From the NCBI RefSeq assembly GCF_016892765.1, contig NZ_JAFEMD010000002.1:1-64000 (forward strand): 64,000 bases of DNA. The letters are read 5' to 3'. The notes beneath the pieces were generated by a model. It was not told the origin of the DNA. It saw only the letters and a program-made list of their open reading frames with translations, and did no database searches. This document shows positions 15,886 through 25,119 of this stretch, in pieces (positions within the stretch are counted from its first letter, which is position 1; each line of letters begins with the position of its first letter). This DNA comes from Microvirga arvi. GTDB lineage: Bacteria; Pseudomonadota; Alphaproteobacteria; Rhizobiales; Beijerinckiaceae. Made by a program: the position numbers and the translations under genes.

Positions 15886-16764
15886 ATGCCGTCAGTCCAT
15901 CTGGCCGACCGGGGCGTGGTACGGGTTTCGGGCGAGGACGCCAAGACTTTTCTCGACAACCTCGTCACCTGCGACCTGGACCGGGTCTCTCCGCAAGCCG
16001 CGCGGTTCGGCGCCCTGCTGACGCCCCAGGGCAAGATCCTGTTCGACTTCCTCGTCTTCCAGTCTCCGCAGGAGATCGGCGGCGCCTATTTCCTCGATGT
16101 CCTGAAGGTCCACGCGCCCGATCTCGCCAAGCGCCTCGGCTTCTACAAACTGCGGGCGAAGGTCGCCGTCGAGGACCTGTCCGATGCCCTCGCCGTTGTC
16201 GCCGGCTGGGATGCGCCGCCGCCTGAGGATGAAGCCGGGCTCGTGGTCGAGGACCCGCGTCTGCCGGCGCTCGGGTGGCGCGCCATCGTGGCGACGCAGG
16301 ATGCGGCGGAGTTCTCAGGCGATCCGGCCGAAATCTATCACGCCCATCGCATCGCGCTCGGCGTGCCGGAGGGCGGGCGCGACTTCCTGTTCGGGGATGC
16401 CTTCCCGCACGAGGCCCTGATGGATCAGCTCAACGGGGTCGATTTCGACAAGGGCTGCTATGTGGGCCAGGAGGTGGTCTCGCGCATGCAGCACCGGGGC
16501 ACCGCCCGCACCCGGTTCGTCCCGGCCCTCTACGAAGGCGGCTTTGCGGCCGATCTCGGCGTCGAGGTCATGGCCGGGGACAAGGTCCTGGGCAGGACCG
16601 GAACCGGCGCCGAGGGTCGCGGGCTCCTGATGATCCGTCTCGACCGGGCGGAGGATGCGCTGAGATCAGGCGAGACCATCAGAGCCGGCGGCATTCCCGT
16701 GAAACTGGAAAAGCCTGCCTGGATCGGGTTTGCATTCCCCGGAGAGCAGGGCACCGCACCCTGA
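15886..16764 (+). CDS. Folate-binding YgfZ-like protein
   Basis: A 292-aa GcvT-like protein of the YgfZ/IBA57 group, which binds tetrahydrofolate and helps to repair or assemble iron-sulfur clusters of certain enzymes. The family signature KGCYVGQEV, with its conserved Cys, is near residue 190. The N-terminal part (VVRVSGEDAKTFLDNLVTCD) and C-terminal barrel are complete. A good ribosome-binding site (AAGGGGAG) precedes ATG 15886. It is divergent from the dihydroorotase-like gene, with a 75-bp shared promoter region. Confidence 0.92.
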   Translation: MPSVHLADRGVVRVSGEDAKTFLDNLVTCDLDRVSPQAARFGALLTPQGKILFDFLVFQSPQEIGGAYFLDVLKVHAPDLAKRLGFYKLRAKVAVEDLSDALAVVAGWDAPPPEDEAGLVVEDPRLPALGWRAIVATQDAAEFSGDPAEIYHAHRIALGVPEGGRDFLFGDAFPHEALMDQLNGVDFDKGCYVGQEVVSRMQHRGTARTRFVPALYEGGFAADLGVEVMAGDKVLGRTGTGAEGRGLLMIRLDRAEDALRSGETIRAGGIPVKLEKPAWIGFAFPGEQGTAP

Positions 16765-16789
16765 GCCGGCAAAAGGCCAAGCTTCGGCA

Positions 16790-16814
16790 GGAACGAAACC
16801 CTCACGAAAACGTT
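16790..16814 (+). promoter_or_regulatory. EcfG-type (general stress response) promoter
   Basis: GGAAC at 16790-16794, a 16-nt spacer, and CGTT at 16811-16814: an exact match to the consensus used by the alphaproteobacterial general stress sigma factor EcfG. Transcription would begin near 16820, which rules out the in-frame TTG at 16819 as the start codon of the next gene and supports ATG 16879. Confidence 0.72.
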
Positions 16815-16878
16815 ACATTTGATCGATCTGCAGAAGGCGCAGAAGCATGCGCACGGACGGGTCGACTGGGGAAACCTG

Positions 16879-18825
16879 ATGAATGCAGTGCAAAGTCTCG
16901 GGACAACGTCCCAGGAGGGGCGCTTCCAGCTTCTCGTCGACGCGGTCACCGACTATGCGATCTATATGCTCGACCCGACCGGCATCGTCTCGAGCTGGAA
17001 TGCGGGCGCCCAGCGATTCAAGGGTTACACGCAGGACGAGATCCTCGGCAAACATTTCTCCCAGTTCTACACCGATGAGGATCTGGCCACCAACCTGCCC
17101 AAGCGGGCCCTGGAGACGGCAGCCCGCGAGGGCAAGTTCGAGGCTGAGGGCTGGCGCCTGCGCAAGGACGGCACCCGGTTCTGGGCCCACGTGGTCATCG
17201 ACCCGATCCGCAATTCAGACGGCAACCTGCTCGGCTTCGCCAAGATCACCCGTGACCTGACCGAGCGTAAGAAGGCGCAGGATGCCCTGAGGGAGAGCGA
17301 GGAGCGCTTCCGGCTGCTGGTCCAGGGCGTCACGGACTATGCCATCTACATGCTCGATCCGACCGGTCATGTGACTAACTGGAATGCCGGAGCGCAGCGG
17401 ATCAAGGGCTACACGCAGGACGAGATCGTCGGCAAACATTTCTCCCAATTCTATACCGAGGAGGACAAAGCCACCGCCCTGCCCCGGCGGGCGCTTGAGA
17501 CGGCTGCCCGCGAGGGCAGGTTCGAGGCCGAGGGCTGGCGCCTGCGCAAGGACGGCACCCGGTTCTGGGCGAGCGTCGTCATCGATCCCATTCGCAATGA
17601 CTGGGGCGAGCTCATCGGTTTTGCCAAGATCACCCGCGACATCACGGAACGCCGGCAGGCGCAGGAAGCCCTGGCTCAGGCCCAGGCAGCCCTGTTTCAG
17701 GCCCAGAAGATGGAGGCGGTCGGGCAGCTCACGGGCGGTGTGGCCCACGACTTCAACAACCTCCTGACGATCATCGTCAACAACCTGGATCTTCTGACCC
17801 GCAACACGCGCGATCCCCGCGACATGCGGCTGATCGAGAGCGCGCAGCGTGCGGCCGAGCGCGGGGCGAAGCTGACTCAGCAGCTGCTCGCCTTCTCCCG
17901 CCGCCAGCCCCTGCAGCCGGCCCTGCACAATCCGAACACGCTGATCGAAGGCTTCGAAGCGATTCTGCGCCGGGCCTGCGGCGAGCTGATCAATCTGCAG
18001 CTCGCGCTGGCGCCCCGTGTCCGGTCGATCTCGGTCGACGGCCCGCAATTCGAGGCTGCTCTCCTCAACCTCATCGTCAATGCCCGCGATGCCATGCCGG
18101 AAGGCGGATCACTGAGGATTGCGACAAGCAATGTGACCCTGGGCGAGCAGGAGCATGCCCTCACCGAGGCGAAGCCCGGCCCGTATGTCTCGATCACCGT
18201 GGAGGATACGGGTTCCGGCATGGCGCCCGAGATCCTCAACCGTGTCTTCGAGCCCTTCTTCACCACGAAGGAGATCGGCAAGGGCACGGGATTGGGCCTG
18301 AGCCAGGTCTATGGCTTCGTGACGCAGTCCGGCGGCGACATCAAGGTGGAGAGCACCCTGGGCCAGGGCACCAAGCTTACCATGCTGCTGCCGGCCGTGG
18401 ACAACGGGGAGGAGGCCGTGGAGGACGACGACGAGACGGTGCGGCCGGCACGCGACAGCGCCGGAACGGTCCTCATCGTCGAGGACGAGCCTGCCGTCCT
18501 GGAGGTCGCGAGCGACATCTTCGACAGCCTCGGCTACGATGTTCTCACGGCCACCGACGCCAATGAGGCCGTCGCGGTTCTGGGCGGCGACGCCTCGATC
18601 GACGTGATGTTCAGCGACGTGATCATGCCCAACGGCATGAACGGCGTCGAGCTGTCCCGCAAGGCCCGCGAGATGCGGCCGGATCTCAAGATCCTGCTGG
18701 CGTCGGGCTATCCCATGTCCGCCCTCCCCGCCGAGGGCCTGGGGGCAGGCGTCTCCTTCATCAGCAAGCCTTACCGATGGACCGAGCTAGCCGAGAAGCT
18801 GCGGATGCTCAGGACCGGAGGCTGA
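16879..18825 (+). CDS. Hybrid sensor histidine kinase with duplicated PAS domains and receiver
   Basis: 648 aa, cytosolic, with no membrane segment. PAS domain 1 covers about residues 14-130 and PAS domain 2 about 143-260; they are nearly the same (shared runs [42 protein letters not shown]), so this is a recent internal duplication. The HisKA domain has phospho-acceptor His near 290 in GGVAHDFNN. The ATPase domain follows (N box [10 protein letters not shown] near 401, G box KGTGLGLS near 468). A receiver domain (about 528-645) has Asp in FSDVIMP near 579. An EcfG promoter lies 65 bp upstream. The signal is unknown; PAS domains of this type often bind flavin or haem, but no Cys of a LOV core is present. 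Confidence 0.93.
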   Translation: MNAVQSLGTTSQEGRFQLLVDAVTDYAIYMLDPTGIVSSWNAGAQRFKGYTQDEILGKHFSQFYTDEDLATNLPKRALETAAREGKFEAEGWRLRKDGTRFWAHVVIDPIRNSDGNLLGFAKITRDLTERKKAQDALRESEERFRLLVQGVTDYAIYMLDPTGHVTNWNAGAQRIKGYTQDEIVGKHFSQFYTEEDKATALPRRALETAAREGRFEAEGWRLRKDGTRFWASVVIDPIRNDWGELIGFAKITRDITERRQAQEALAQAQAALFQAQKMEAVGQLTGGVAHDFNNLLTIIVNNLDLLTRNTRDPRDMRLIESAQRAAERGAKLTQQLLAFSRRQPLQPALHNPNTLIEGFEAILRRACGELINLQLALAPRVRSISVDGPQFEAALLNLIVNARDAMPEGGSLRIATSNVTLGEQEHALTEAKPGPYVSITVEDTGSGMAPEILNRVFEPFFTTKEIGKGTGLGLSQVYGFVTQSGGDIKVESTLGQGTKLTMLLPAVDNGEEAVEDDDETVRPARDSAGTVLIVEDEPAVLEVASDIFDSLGYDVLTATDANEAVAVLGGDASIDVMFSDVIMPNGMNGVELSRKAREMRPDLKILLASGYPMSALPAEGLGAGVSFISKPYRWTELAEKLRMLRTGG

Positions 18826-18923
18826 AAGGCCATTGCCGAGCTTGATAGGCGGCATTGGGATTTTTGATTGGTTTGCCCGAGCGCTTGACGCTAGCATCCC
18901 GGCAAAATCGAGCCGGGAATGCC

Positions 18924-19571
18924 ATGTATCAGCCGCCACACTTCCGCGAGGACAGCCTCGAGGTTCAGCACGCCCTCATCAAAGCCCATCCGCTCGGGCT
19001 CCTGGTGACGCTGGGCGGAAGCGGGCTCGTGGCCAATCCGATCCCCTTCGTGCTCGACGCCTCCGCCTCGCCGCAAGGAACGCTCAAGGCCCATCTCTCG
19101 CGGGCCAATACCCAATGGCAGGATTTCGACCCGGCCCTGGAAGCCCTCGTCGTCTTCCAGGGCGCTGAGACCTACATCACCCCGTCCTGGTACGCGGCCA
19201 AGCGCGAACACGGCAAGGTGGTGCCGACCTGGAACTACGCCATCGTGCAGGCCTATGGCCGCATGCGGATCATGGACGATCCCGCATGGCTGCTGCGGCA
19301 GATCACAGCGATGACCGATGTGCATGAGGCCGCACAGCCCAGACCCTGGGCCGTGAGCGATGCGCCGGCTCCCTTCGTGGCGGCGCAGCTCAAGGGCATC
19401 GTCGGCATCGAGATCGAGATCACGCGGATCGAGGGCAAGTGGAAGGTGAGCCAGAACCGGTCGGAGGCCGACCGCCAGGGCGTCGCGGCGGGCCTGCGCC
19501 TTTCCCCGGACGACGCCTCGCAGACGATGGCGGATCTGGTCGATGCGCGAGGGGCCGTGCCCGGTGTCTGA
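18924..19571 (+). CDS. PaiB-type FMN-binding regulator
   Basis: A 215-aa protein of the PaiB family (split-barrel FMN-binding fold), named for a negative regulator of sporulation and protease genes in Bacillus. The family pattern is complete: MYQPPHFRE start, ALIKAHPLGLLVT near residue 22, the AKREHGKVVPTWNYA motif near 92-106, and KWKVSQNRSEADR near the C-terminus. Biochemical function in proteobacteria is unsettled. ATG 18924 matches the conserved family start. The last codons overlap the acetyltransferase gene by 8 bp, so the two are coupled; in Bacillus PaiA, the partner of PaiB, is also a GNAT acetyltransferase. Confidence 0.93.
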   Translation: MYQPPHFREDSLEVQHALIKAHPLGLLVTLGGSGLVANPIPFVLDASASPQGTLKAHLSRANTQWQDFDPALEALVVFQGAETYITPSWYAAKREHGKVVPTWNYAIVQAYGRMRIMDDPAWLLRQITAMTDVHEAAQPRPWAVSDAPAPFVAAQLKGIVGIEIEITRIEGKWKVSQNRSEADRQGVAAGLRLSPDDASQTMADLVDARGAVPGV

Positions 19572-20034
19572 CAATCCTGCACCGCGGGTCGAGCCCTGCA
19601 GCCTGCAGTCGCTCGAGGATTGGATCACCCTGCGGCATGCCCTGTGGCCGGAGGCGCCGGAGCAGGACCATCGCTCCGAGGCGCAGGCCATGCTCTGGGA
19701 GCAGAGGCAAGCCATCGCGCTGCTCGTCCGCCTGCCCGACGGCACGCCGGCAGGCTTCGCGGAAGCGGCATTGCGCCACGACTACGTGAACGGCTGCGCC
19801 ACCTCACCGGTGGCCTTTCTCGAAGGCATCTACGTGCAGCCCGAGCACCGCAAGCAAGGACTTGCCCGGCTGCTGTGCAAAGCCGTCGAGGATTGGGCCA
19901 GGAGCCTCGGCTGCACCGAATTCGCATCCGACGTCCTCCTGGAAAACACCGCTTCGCAGGGCATGCATGCGGCCCTCGGCTTCGAGGAGACGGAGCGGGT
20001 GGTCTATTACCGCAAGCCGCTGGCGCTCGACTGA
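19564..20034 (+). CDS. GNAT acetyltransferase, AAC(6')-like
   Basis: A 156-aa acetyl-CoA-dependent N-acetyltransferase. It matches the chromosomal AAC(6')-I group of aminoglycoside 6'-N-acetyltransferases in several segments: LRHALWPEA near residue 23, LRHDYVNGCATSPVAFLEGI around 72-91, the acetyl-CoA loop EHRKQGLARLL, and C-terminal ASQGMHAALGFEETERVVYY. Resistance is plausible but not proven, since such enzymes may have a native substrate. The start is GTG 19564, inside the end of paiB; overlapping translation suggests joint control. Confidence 0.85.
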   Translation: MSDNPAPRVEPCSLQSLEDWITLRHALWPEAPEQDHRSEAQAMLWEQRQAIALLVRLPDGTPAGFAEAALRHDYVNGCATSPVAFLEGIYVQPEHRKQGLARLLCKAVEDWARSLGCTEFASDVLLENTASQGMHAALGFEETERVVYYRKPLALD

Positions 20035-20068
20035 CGAACTCCCGAAGTCTGGCTCATAGAGAATCGCG

Positions 20069-20329
20069 CGTTTCCCTCCCCCTTGCGGGGAGGGATTGAG
20101 GGTGGGGGTCGAAAAGTCAGAGCGCTGCGCTTCGTTCAGAGGGCATGAAAGCTGCTACACGTCATCACCGGCCTTGTGCCGGTGATCCCGATTGACTGAA
20201 GCGCAGAGTCTCACAGCATCGGGATGGCCGGGACAAGCCCGGCCATGACGGATACGTCTCACCCGGTCGCACCACCCCCACCCCTCCCCCTCCCCGCAAG
20301 GGGGAGGGGGAAAACAGCGTATGGCTTTT
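20069..20329. repeat. Composite ~260-bp intergenic repeat, copy 2 (inverted)
   Basis: The reverse complement of 12938-13200. It contains an R2 copy (20159-20250) between two CCCTCCCC/GGGGAGGG hairpin regions and the GTCAGAGCGCTGCGCTTCG block. It fills nearly all of the 356-bp gap between the acetyltransferase and tag. Confidence 0.85.
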
Positions 20330-20390
20330 GTCGGCGAGACTTCGGGGGAGCTCTCTTCCCGTTTGCGCACTCTCCCGCTACACACGTCGC

Positions 20391-20999
20391 ATGAGCGACG
20401 GACTGATCCTGCATCCTGACAACAAGACCCGCTGCTGGTGGCCCGGCACCGATCCCTTCTATGTCGCGTATCACGACACCGAATGGGGCGTGCCGGAATT
20501 AGACGACCGCGCGCTGTTCGAAAAACTCATCCTCGACGGGTTTCAGGCAGGCCTGTCCTGGATCACGATCCTGCGCAAGCGCGAGAACTTCCGCCGCGCC
20601 TTCGCGGGCTTCGATCCGGCGGTGATCGCCCGGTTCGATCAGGCGCAGGTGGAGGCGCTGATGCTCGATCCCGGCATCGTGCGCAACCGCGCCAAGATCG
20701 AGGCGACGATTGCCGGCGCCCGTGCCTGGCTCGTCATTCAGGAACGCGGCGGCTTCTCGCGCTTCCTGTGGGATTTCATCGACGGCCGGCCGGTCCAGCC
20801 GAAGCTTAAAGTCCGCAAGGATGTGCCGACCGAGACCGAGGTCTCGCGGAAGATCTCGAAGGCCCTGAAGGCGGAAGGCTTCAATTTCGTCGGCCCGACC
20901 ATCGTCTATGCCTTCATGCAGGCGGTGGGCATGACGAACGATCACCTGACCGGCTGCTACCGCCATGCGGAATGCGCCGCTCTCGCCGAGAAACGTTGA
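20391..20999 (+). CDS. tag: DNA-3-methyladenine glycosylase I
   Basis: A 202-aa repair enzyme that removes 3-methyladenine from DNA and starts base excision repair. The zinc-binding residues are placed as in Tag: Cys in TRCWW near 15, His in YHDTEWG near 29, and the C-terminal His and Cys in DHLTGCYRH. The catalytic/recognition segment GFQAGLSWITIL is near 50. ATG 20391 gives MSDGLILHPD, which fits the family start. It abuts the HD-domain gene (stop 20999, next start 21000). Confidence 0.95.
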   Translation: MSDGLILHPDNKTRCWWPGTDPFYVAYHDTEWGVPELDDRALFEKLILDGFQAGLSWITILRKRENFRRAFAGFDPAVIARFDQAQVEALMLDPGIVRNRAKIEATIAGARAWLVIQERGGFSRFLWDFIDGRPVQPKLKVRKDVPTETEVSRKISKALKAEGFNFVGPTIVYAFMQAVGMTNDHLTGCYRHAECAALAEKR

Positions 21000-21593
21000 A
21001 TGGTGAAGGAACCGCGCGTCTGGCAGCGGATGCTCTCCGGCCGCCGCCTCAACCTGCTCGATCCCTCGCCGCTCGACGTGGAGCTCGACGACATCGCCCA
21101 TGGCCTTGCCCGCGTTGCGCGCTGGAACGGGCAGACGGTGGGCGGGCACATTTTTTCGGTCGCGCAGCACTCTCTGCTTGTCGAGTCCATCGCGAGCCAC
21201 CTCGATCCGGGCATGTCGCGCGAGTGGCGTCTTGCCGTGCTGCTGCACGATGCACCGGAATACGTGATCGGCGACATCATCTCGCCGTTCAAGGCGGTGA
21301 TCGGCGACGCCTACAAGGCCATCGAGGCGGGGTTGCTTGCAGCCATCCACCTCCATTTCGGCCTGCCCGCTCAGCCGGCTGCTTCCCTCAAGCGCTTCAT
21401 CAAGCAGGCGGACCGTCAGGCGGCCTTCCTCGAAGCGACGCATCTCGCCGGCTTCGGGCGCGAGGAAGCCATCAAGTTCTTCGGCCGGCCCGAGCCCCTG
21501 CCCCGCTCGGTGCTGGCTTTGTTGGAGCCCTGGCCCGTTGCGGAGTCTGAGGCGCGCTATGAGGAAAAGGTGACGGTGGCGCTTGCGGGTTGA
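21000..21593 (+). CDS. HD-domain phosphohydrolase (YfbR-like)
   Basis: A 197-aa metal-dependent phosphohydrolase. Metal ligands are visible as His in SVAQHSLLV (near 59), the HD pair in VLLHDAPE (near 82-83) and a later Asp in KQADRQAAF. The layout matches YfbR-type 5'-deoxynucleotidases and related HD proteins, so nucleotide clean-up is likely, but the exact substrate is open. It starts directly at the end of tag and probably shares its transcript. Confidence 0.88.
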   Translation: MVKEPRVWQRMLSGRRLNLLDPSPLDVELDDIAHGLARVARWNGQTVGGHIFSVAQHSLLVESIASHLDPGMSREWRLAVLLHDAPEYVIGDIISPFKAVIGDAYKAIEAGLLAAIHLHFGLPAQPAASLKRFIKQADRQAAFLEATHLAGFGREEAIKFFGRPEPLPRSVLALLEPWPVAESEARYEEKVTVALAG

Positions 21594-21616
21594 GGCCTGA
21601 GCTAGATGCAGCGCTA

Positions 21617-21768
21617 CCCCCTCTCCCGGGCGGGAGAGGGGCAGGGGTGAGGGCGTGCGGCTTCAGAACGAGGCGCCGGCTTTGACGCCTGCGATGCATG
21701 AACCCTCAGCGCCTTATCCAGCATCGGCCTGCCCTCACCCCGACCCTCTCCCACACGGGAGAGGGAGT
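21617..21768. repeat. Palindromic pair of CCCTCTCCC/GGGAGAGGG repeats
   Basis: Two arms, CCCCCTCTCCCGG..GGGAGAGGGG (21617-21641) and CCGACCCTCTCCC..GGGAGAGGGA (21742-21768), enclose about 100 bp. They are related to the elements at 289-421. The 237-bp gap holds no gene. Confidence 0.65.
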
Positions 21769-21830
21769 ATCATGCGCGTGTTGTTGGCCCGAATCGTGTA
21801 AGCCTGCCCGACAGTCCCGAGACGAACATC

Positions 21831-22349
21831 ATGCCGACCCTCCACGTCTGCCCCCTCTCCCGCCTGCACGACACCGTGGCCCAGACCCGCGCCAGCCATG
21901 TGGTGAGCCTCATGGGAGCGGGCGCCGAGGTGCCGCGCCCTGCGGGGATTGCGGCCGAGCGCCATCTCTTCATCGGGGTCAGCGACATCGTGGAGCCGCT
22001 CGACGGGCACGTGCTGGCGGGTGCGGAGCACATGGAGCAGCTGCTCGCCTTCGTCATGGCCTGGGGCCGCGAGAGCCCCCTCGTCTTCCATTGCTGGGCC
22101 GGGATCAGCCGCTCGACCGCCGCCGCGTACATTGCGGCCTGCGCCCTCGCGCCGGAGCGGAATGAGGCGACCCTTGCCCTCGCCCTGCGTCAGGCCTCCC
22201 CCAGCGCCACCCCGAACGCACACTTCGTGGCGCTCGCCGACGATATTCTCCGCCGCCGGGGGCGGATGGTCGATGCGATCCGCGGCATCGGCCGGGGCGC
22301 CGAGGCTATGGAGGGCACGCCCTTCATGTTACAGCTTAACGGCAGCTAG
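21831..22349 (+). CDS. Tyrosine-phosphatase-like protein
   Basis: A 172-aa cytosolic phosphatase with the Cys-based signature HCWAGISRST (HCxxGxxRS/T) near residues 87-96, so Cys88 would be the nucleophile and Arg94 binds phosphate. The N-terminal LHVCPLSRLHDTV and the Asp in FIGVSDI, a candidate general acid, fit the family annotated as protein-tyrosine or dual-specificity phosphatases in Rhizobiales. The physiological substrate is unknown. It lies between a repeat pair and the DUF2339 gene, 56 bp away. Confidence 0.87.
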   Translation: MPTLHVCPLSRLHDTVAQTRASHVVSLMGAGAEVPRPAGIAAERHLFIGVSDIVEPLDGHVLAGAEHMEQLLAFVMAWGRESPLVFHCWAGISRSTAAAYIAACALAPERNEATLALALRQASPSATPNAHFVALADDILRRRGRMVDAIRGIGRGAEAMEGTPFMLQLNGS

Positions 22350-22405
22350 CCCGATTCCGCTTCGGACGGTCTGCCTGACACGAAAGCCGAGATCGTCCCT
22401 TGGAA

Positions 22406-25084
22406 ATGCCCTTCCTCGTCCTGCTCGCCCTCAGCATTCCGGTCTGCGCCATTGCGGGCCTCGTTCTTGGCCTTTCCGCACGCGGCAAGCTCGACGCCCT
22501 GAACCGCCGCATCGAGACTCTCGAAAGAGAGTTGCGGCTAATCCGCTACGGGCAGGCGGACCAAGCGGCTCCTTCATCGGCTTCTTCGGCGACACCTGCC
22601 CCTGAAGCCACCGTCGAGGAGTCGCCGGCGTCGGAGGCCGAGGCCCCACGTCCGGCGGTCTCCGTCCCCACCATCCAGGCTGCGCCGCCGCAGCCGCCGC
22701 GGGGGCAGGACCTTGAGGAGACGCTCGGCTCCCGCTGGGCCGTCTGGGTCGGCGGCGTGGCGCTTGCCCTCGGCGGGATCTTTCTCGTCCGCTACTCCAT
22801 CGAGCAGAACCTGCTGAGCCCCTCGACCCGCATCGCTCTCGGCGGGCTGTTCGCTCTCGCCCTGATCGGAGCGGGCGAATGGCTGCGCCGCCGCGAGCGC
22901 AGCGTCGTCCTGCCGGGCCTGCCCGACGCGAACGTGCCGAGCATCCTGACGGCGGCAGGAACCTGCAGCGCCTTCGCCTCGGCCTATGCATCTTACGCGC
23001 TCTATGGCCTGATCGGCCCGGCCGCCACCTTCGTGCTCCTGGGGCTCATCGCCGTCTCGACCATGATCGCCTCCACCCTGCACGGCCCGGTTCTGGCCGC
23101 GCTCGGCCTGCTCGGCGCCATGGGAAGCCCGCTCCTCGTCTCCTCCGACAAGCCGCAGCCCTGGGCGCTGGTAATCTATCTCGCCTTCGTGGCAATGCCC
23201 GCCTATGGCGTCGCCCGCTTTCGCCTATGGCGCTGGCTTGCCCTGGCCACCGCCGCAGGGGTGCTGGCCTGGACATTCCTGGTCTTCGTTCTGGACCCGT
23301 CGGATGCTCTGCCGGCCATGGTACACCTGGTGCTCCAGGCGGGCCTCGCCGCCTTCTTCCTGGTCGCTCTTCCCTATCGCCACGTTCCTGACGCCGAGAC
23401 CGTGATTGATCGGGCGGCGGCCGTCATTCTCCTGGCCTTCGCCCTGGCCGGCATCGCGGTGTCGGGATCGGTGGCGGCGGGCGATGGACGTCCGCTCTTC
23501 GTCGCCGCCATCGTGCTCGTCCTGCTGGCGACGGGCATCCGATTCGCGCCCGCAGCCCCGGCCTCCGCCTGGGCCGCCCTGGCGGCTTTCGGCGCCCTCC
23601 TGGTCTGGCCCATCGGAACCGAGCTCGGCGGCACGCCCGAGAACCTCTTCTATCAGAGCGGCGATGCTTTCGCGGTGAGGCCCCACGCCCTCAATGCCTA
23701 TCTGGCGCTTGCCCTCCTGGCTTCCGGCGCCATCGCCGGCGCTTCCCTGCTGAGGCTGGCCCGCTCACCCGGCCTTCGCCTCTCCACCGCCGCCTGGTAT
23801 GCGGGAGCGGCCACCATCGGCCCGCTCCTTGCCCTCCTGGCCGCCTATTGGCGGGTTGCGGAGTTCGAGCGGAGCCTGTCCTTCGCTCTTGTCGCCGGCG
23901 GGCTGGCCCTGGTCTTCATCGCCGCATTTCGCTGGCTCACCCGCCAGGAGGGTGCGGAGGGCACTCCCCTCCGCCTCGCGCTCGGCGCGGTCGCTTCGGC
24001 AGCCCTGGCCGCCCTTGCGCTTGGCCTGACCTTCGCCCTCGACAAGGGCATGCTCACGGTCGCCTTCGCCCTGTCGGCCCTGGGAACCGCCTGGGTTGCC
24101 GAGAGAATAGCCCTGCCTGCCCTGCGCTATGCCGTCGGCGCCATCGGTCTCATCGTCCTGGGGCGGCTCATCTGGAGCCCCACCATCGTGGGCGGAGATC
24201 CCGGCCCAGTTCTGGTCAACTGGCTCCTCTGGGGCTACGGCGTTCCGGCGGCGGCCTTTCTCGCGGCAAGCCGCCTACTGGAGAGGTCCGGCCGCGACCG
24301 CATCGTCCAGCTGACCGAGAGCCTGGGGATCGTCTTCGCGGCCTTTCTGGTCTTCTTCGAGATCCGCCATGCGCTCCGGGCGGGAGACCCGCTCGCCGCG
24401 ACGACCGATCTTCTGGAGGTCGGGCTCGTTGCGACAGAAGGCCTCGTCTTCTCGATCCTCCTGACGCGCCTCGACATCGGACGGGCGGATCCGGTCTATC
24501 GCTGGGGCTCGCTGATCTTCAAGATCTTGTCCCTCGCCCTCTGCGCCGGCGGACTTCTCCTCTTCGCAAATCCGCTCCTGACGGATGACCCGATCCCCGG
24601 CGGCCCGCTCCTCAACGCCCTGATCCTGGCCTATCTGCTGCCGTCCCTGCTGGCTGCCGGATTGGCCTTGGTCGAGCGGAATGCCCGGCCCCGCTTCTAT
24701 GCTCTGTCCTCGGCCGTCTTGAGCCTTCTCCTGTTCACCGGCTATGTCGGGCTGGAGATCAGGCAGGTTTTCGCAGGGCCCGAGCTGGGGCTCTGGCGCG
24801 GCTTCACGCAGGGCGAACAGTGGAGCTACTCCGTGGCCCTCCTCGCCACCGGCATCCTGCTTCTCGGCCTCGGGCTCGTCCGCCGCAACCGCTTCGTCCG
24901 CCTCGCTTCTGCGGCCTATCTCGTGCTGGCGGTGCTGAAGGCCTTCCTCGTCGATATGGCCAATCTGGAGGGCGTCATGCGCGCCCTGTCATTTATCGGC
25001 CTCGGCCTTGTTCTCATCGGCATCGGTCTCGTCTATCAGAGACTCCTTGCCAACCGACCCAGCAATGCCGCAATCCCATCGTGA
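22406..25084 (+). CDS. DUF2339 large membrane protein
   Basis: 892 aa. A first hydrophobic helix (1-25) is followed by a coiled coil (ALNRRIETLERELRLI), an acidic Pro/Ala linker to about residue 105, and then roughly twenty-five hydrophobic segments to the end. This is the pattern of DUF2339 proteins, whose role is unknown; they are suspected to act at the cell envelope. The conserved entry into the membrane part is LGSRWAVWVGGVALALGGIFL. ATG 22406 is preferred to a TTG two codons upstream. It is followed after 35 bp by xseB. GC and codon use are native. Confidence 0.87.
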   Translation: MPFLVLLALSIPVCAIAGLVLGLSARGKLDALNRRIETLERELRLIRYGQADQAAPSSASSATPAPEATVEESPASEAEAPRPAVSVPTIQAAPPQPPRGQDLEETLGSRWAVWVGGVALALGGIFLVRYSIEQNLLSPSTRIALGGLFALALIGAGEWLRRRERSVVLPGLPDANVPSILTAAGTCSAFASAYASYALYGLIGPAATFVLLGLIAVSTMIASTLHGPVLAALGLLGAMGSPLLVSSDKPQPWALVIYLAFVAMPAYGVARFRLWRWLALATAAGVLAWTFLVFVLDPSDALPAMVHLVLQAGLAAFFLVALPYRHVPDAETVIDRAAAVILLAFALAGIAVSGSVAAGDGRPLFVAAIVLVLLATGIRFAPAAPASAWAALAAFGALLVWPIGTELGGTPENLFYQSGDAFAVRPHALNAYLALALLASGAIAGASLLRLARSPGLRLSTAAWYAGAATIGPLLALLAAYWRVAEFERSLSFALVAGGLALVFIAAFRWLTRQEGAEGTPLRLALGAVASAALAALALGLTFALDKGMLTVAFALSALGTAWVAERIALPALRYAVGAIGLIVLGRLIWSPTIVGGDPGPVLVNWLLWGYGVPAAAFLAASRLLERSGRDRIVQLTESLGIVFAAFLVFFEIRHALRAGDPLAATTDLLEVGLVATEGLVFSILLTRLDIGRADPVYRWGSLIFKILSLALCAGGLLLFANPLLTDDPIPGGPLLNALILAYLLPSLLAAGLALVERNARPRFYALSSAVLSLLLFTGYVGLEIRQVFAGPELGLWRGFTQGEQWSYSVALLATGILLLGLGLVRRNRFVRLASAAYLVLAVLKAFLVDMANLEGVMRALSFIGLGLVLIGIGLVYQRLLANRPSNAAIPS

Positions 25085-25119
25085 CATTGCTCATTGCCAG
25101 ATAGCGACGGACCAGCCGC

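Noticed and set aside
19564-20034. Calling the acetyltransferase a proven resistance gene
   Set aside because: Similarity to AAC(6')-I is clear, but the sequence alone does not prove aminoglycoside as substrate.
12938-20329. A composite transposon flanked by inverted repeats
   Set aside because: The repeats carry no transposase, no target-site duplication is visible, and the genes between are ordinary chromosomal genes.
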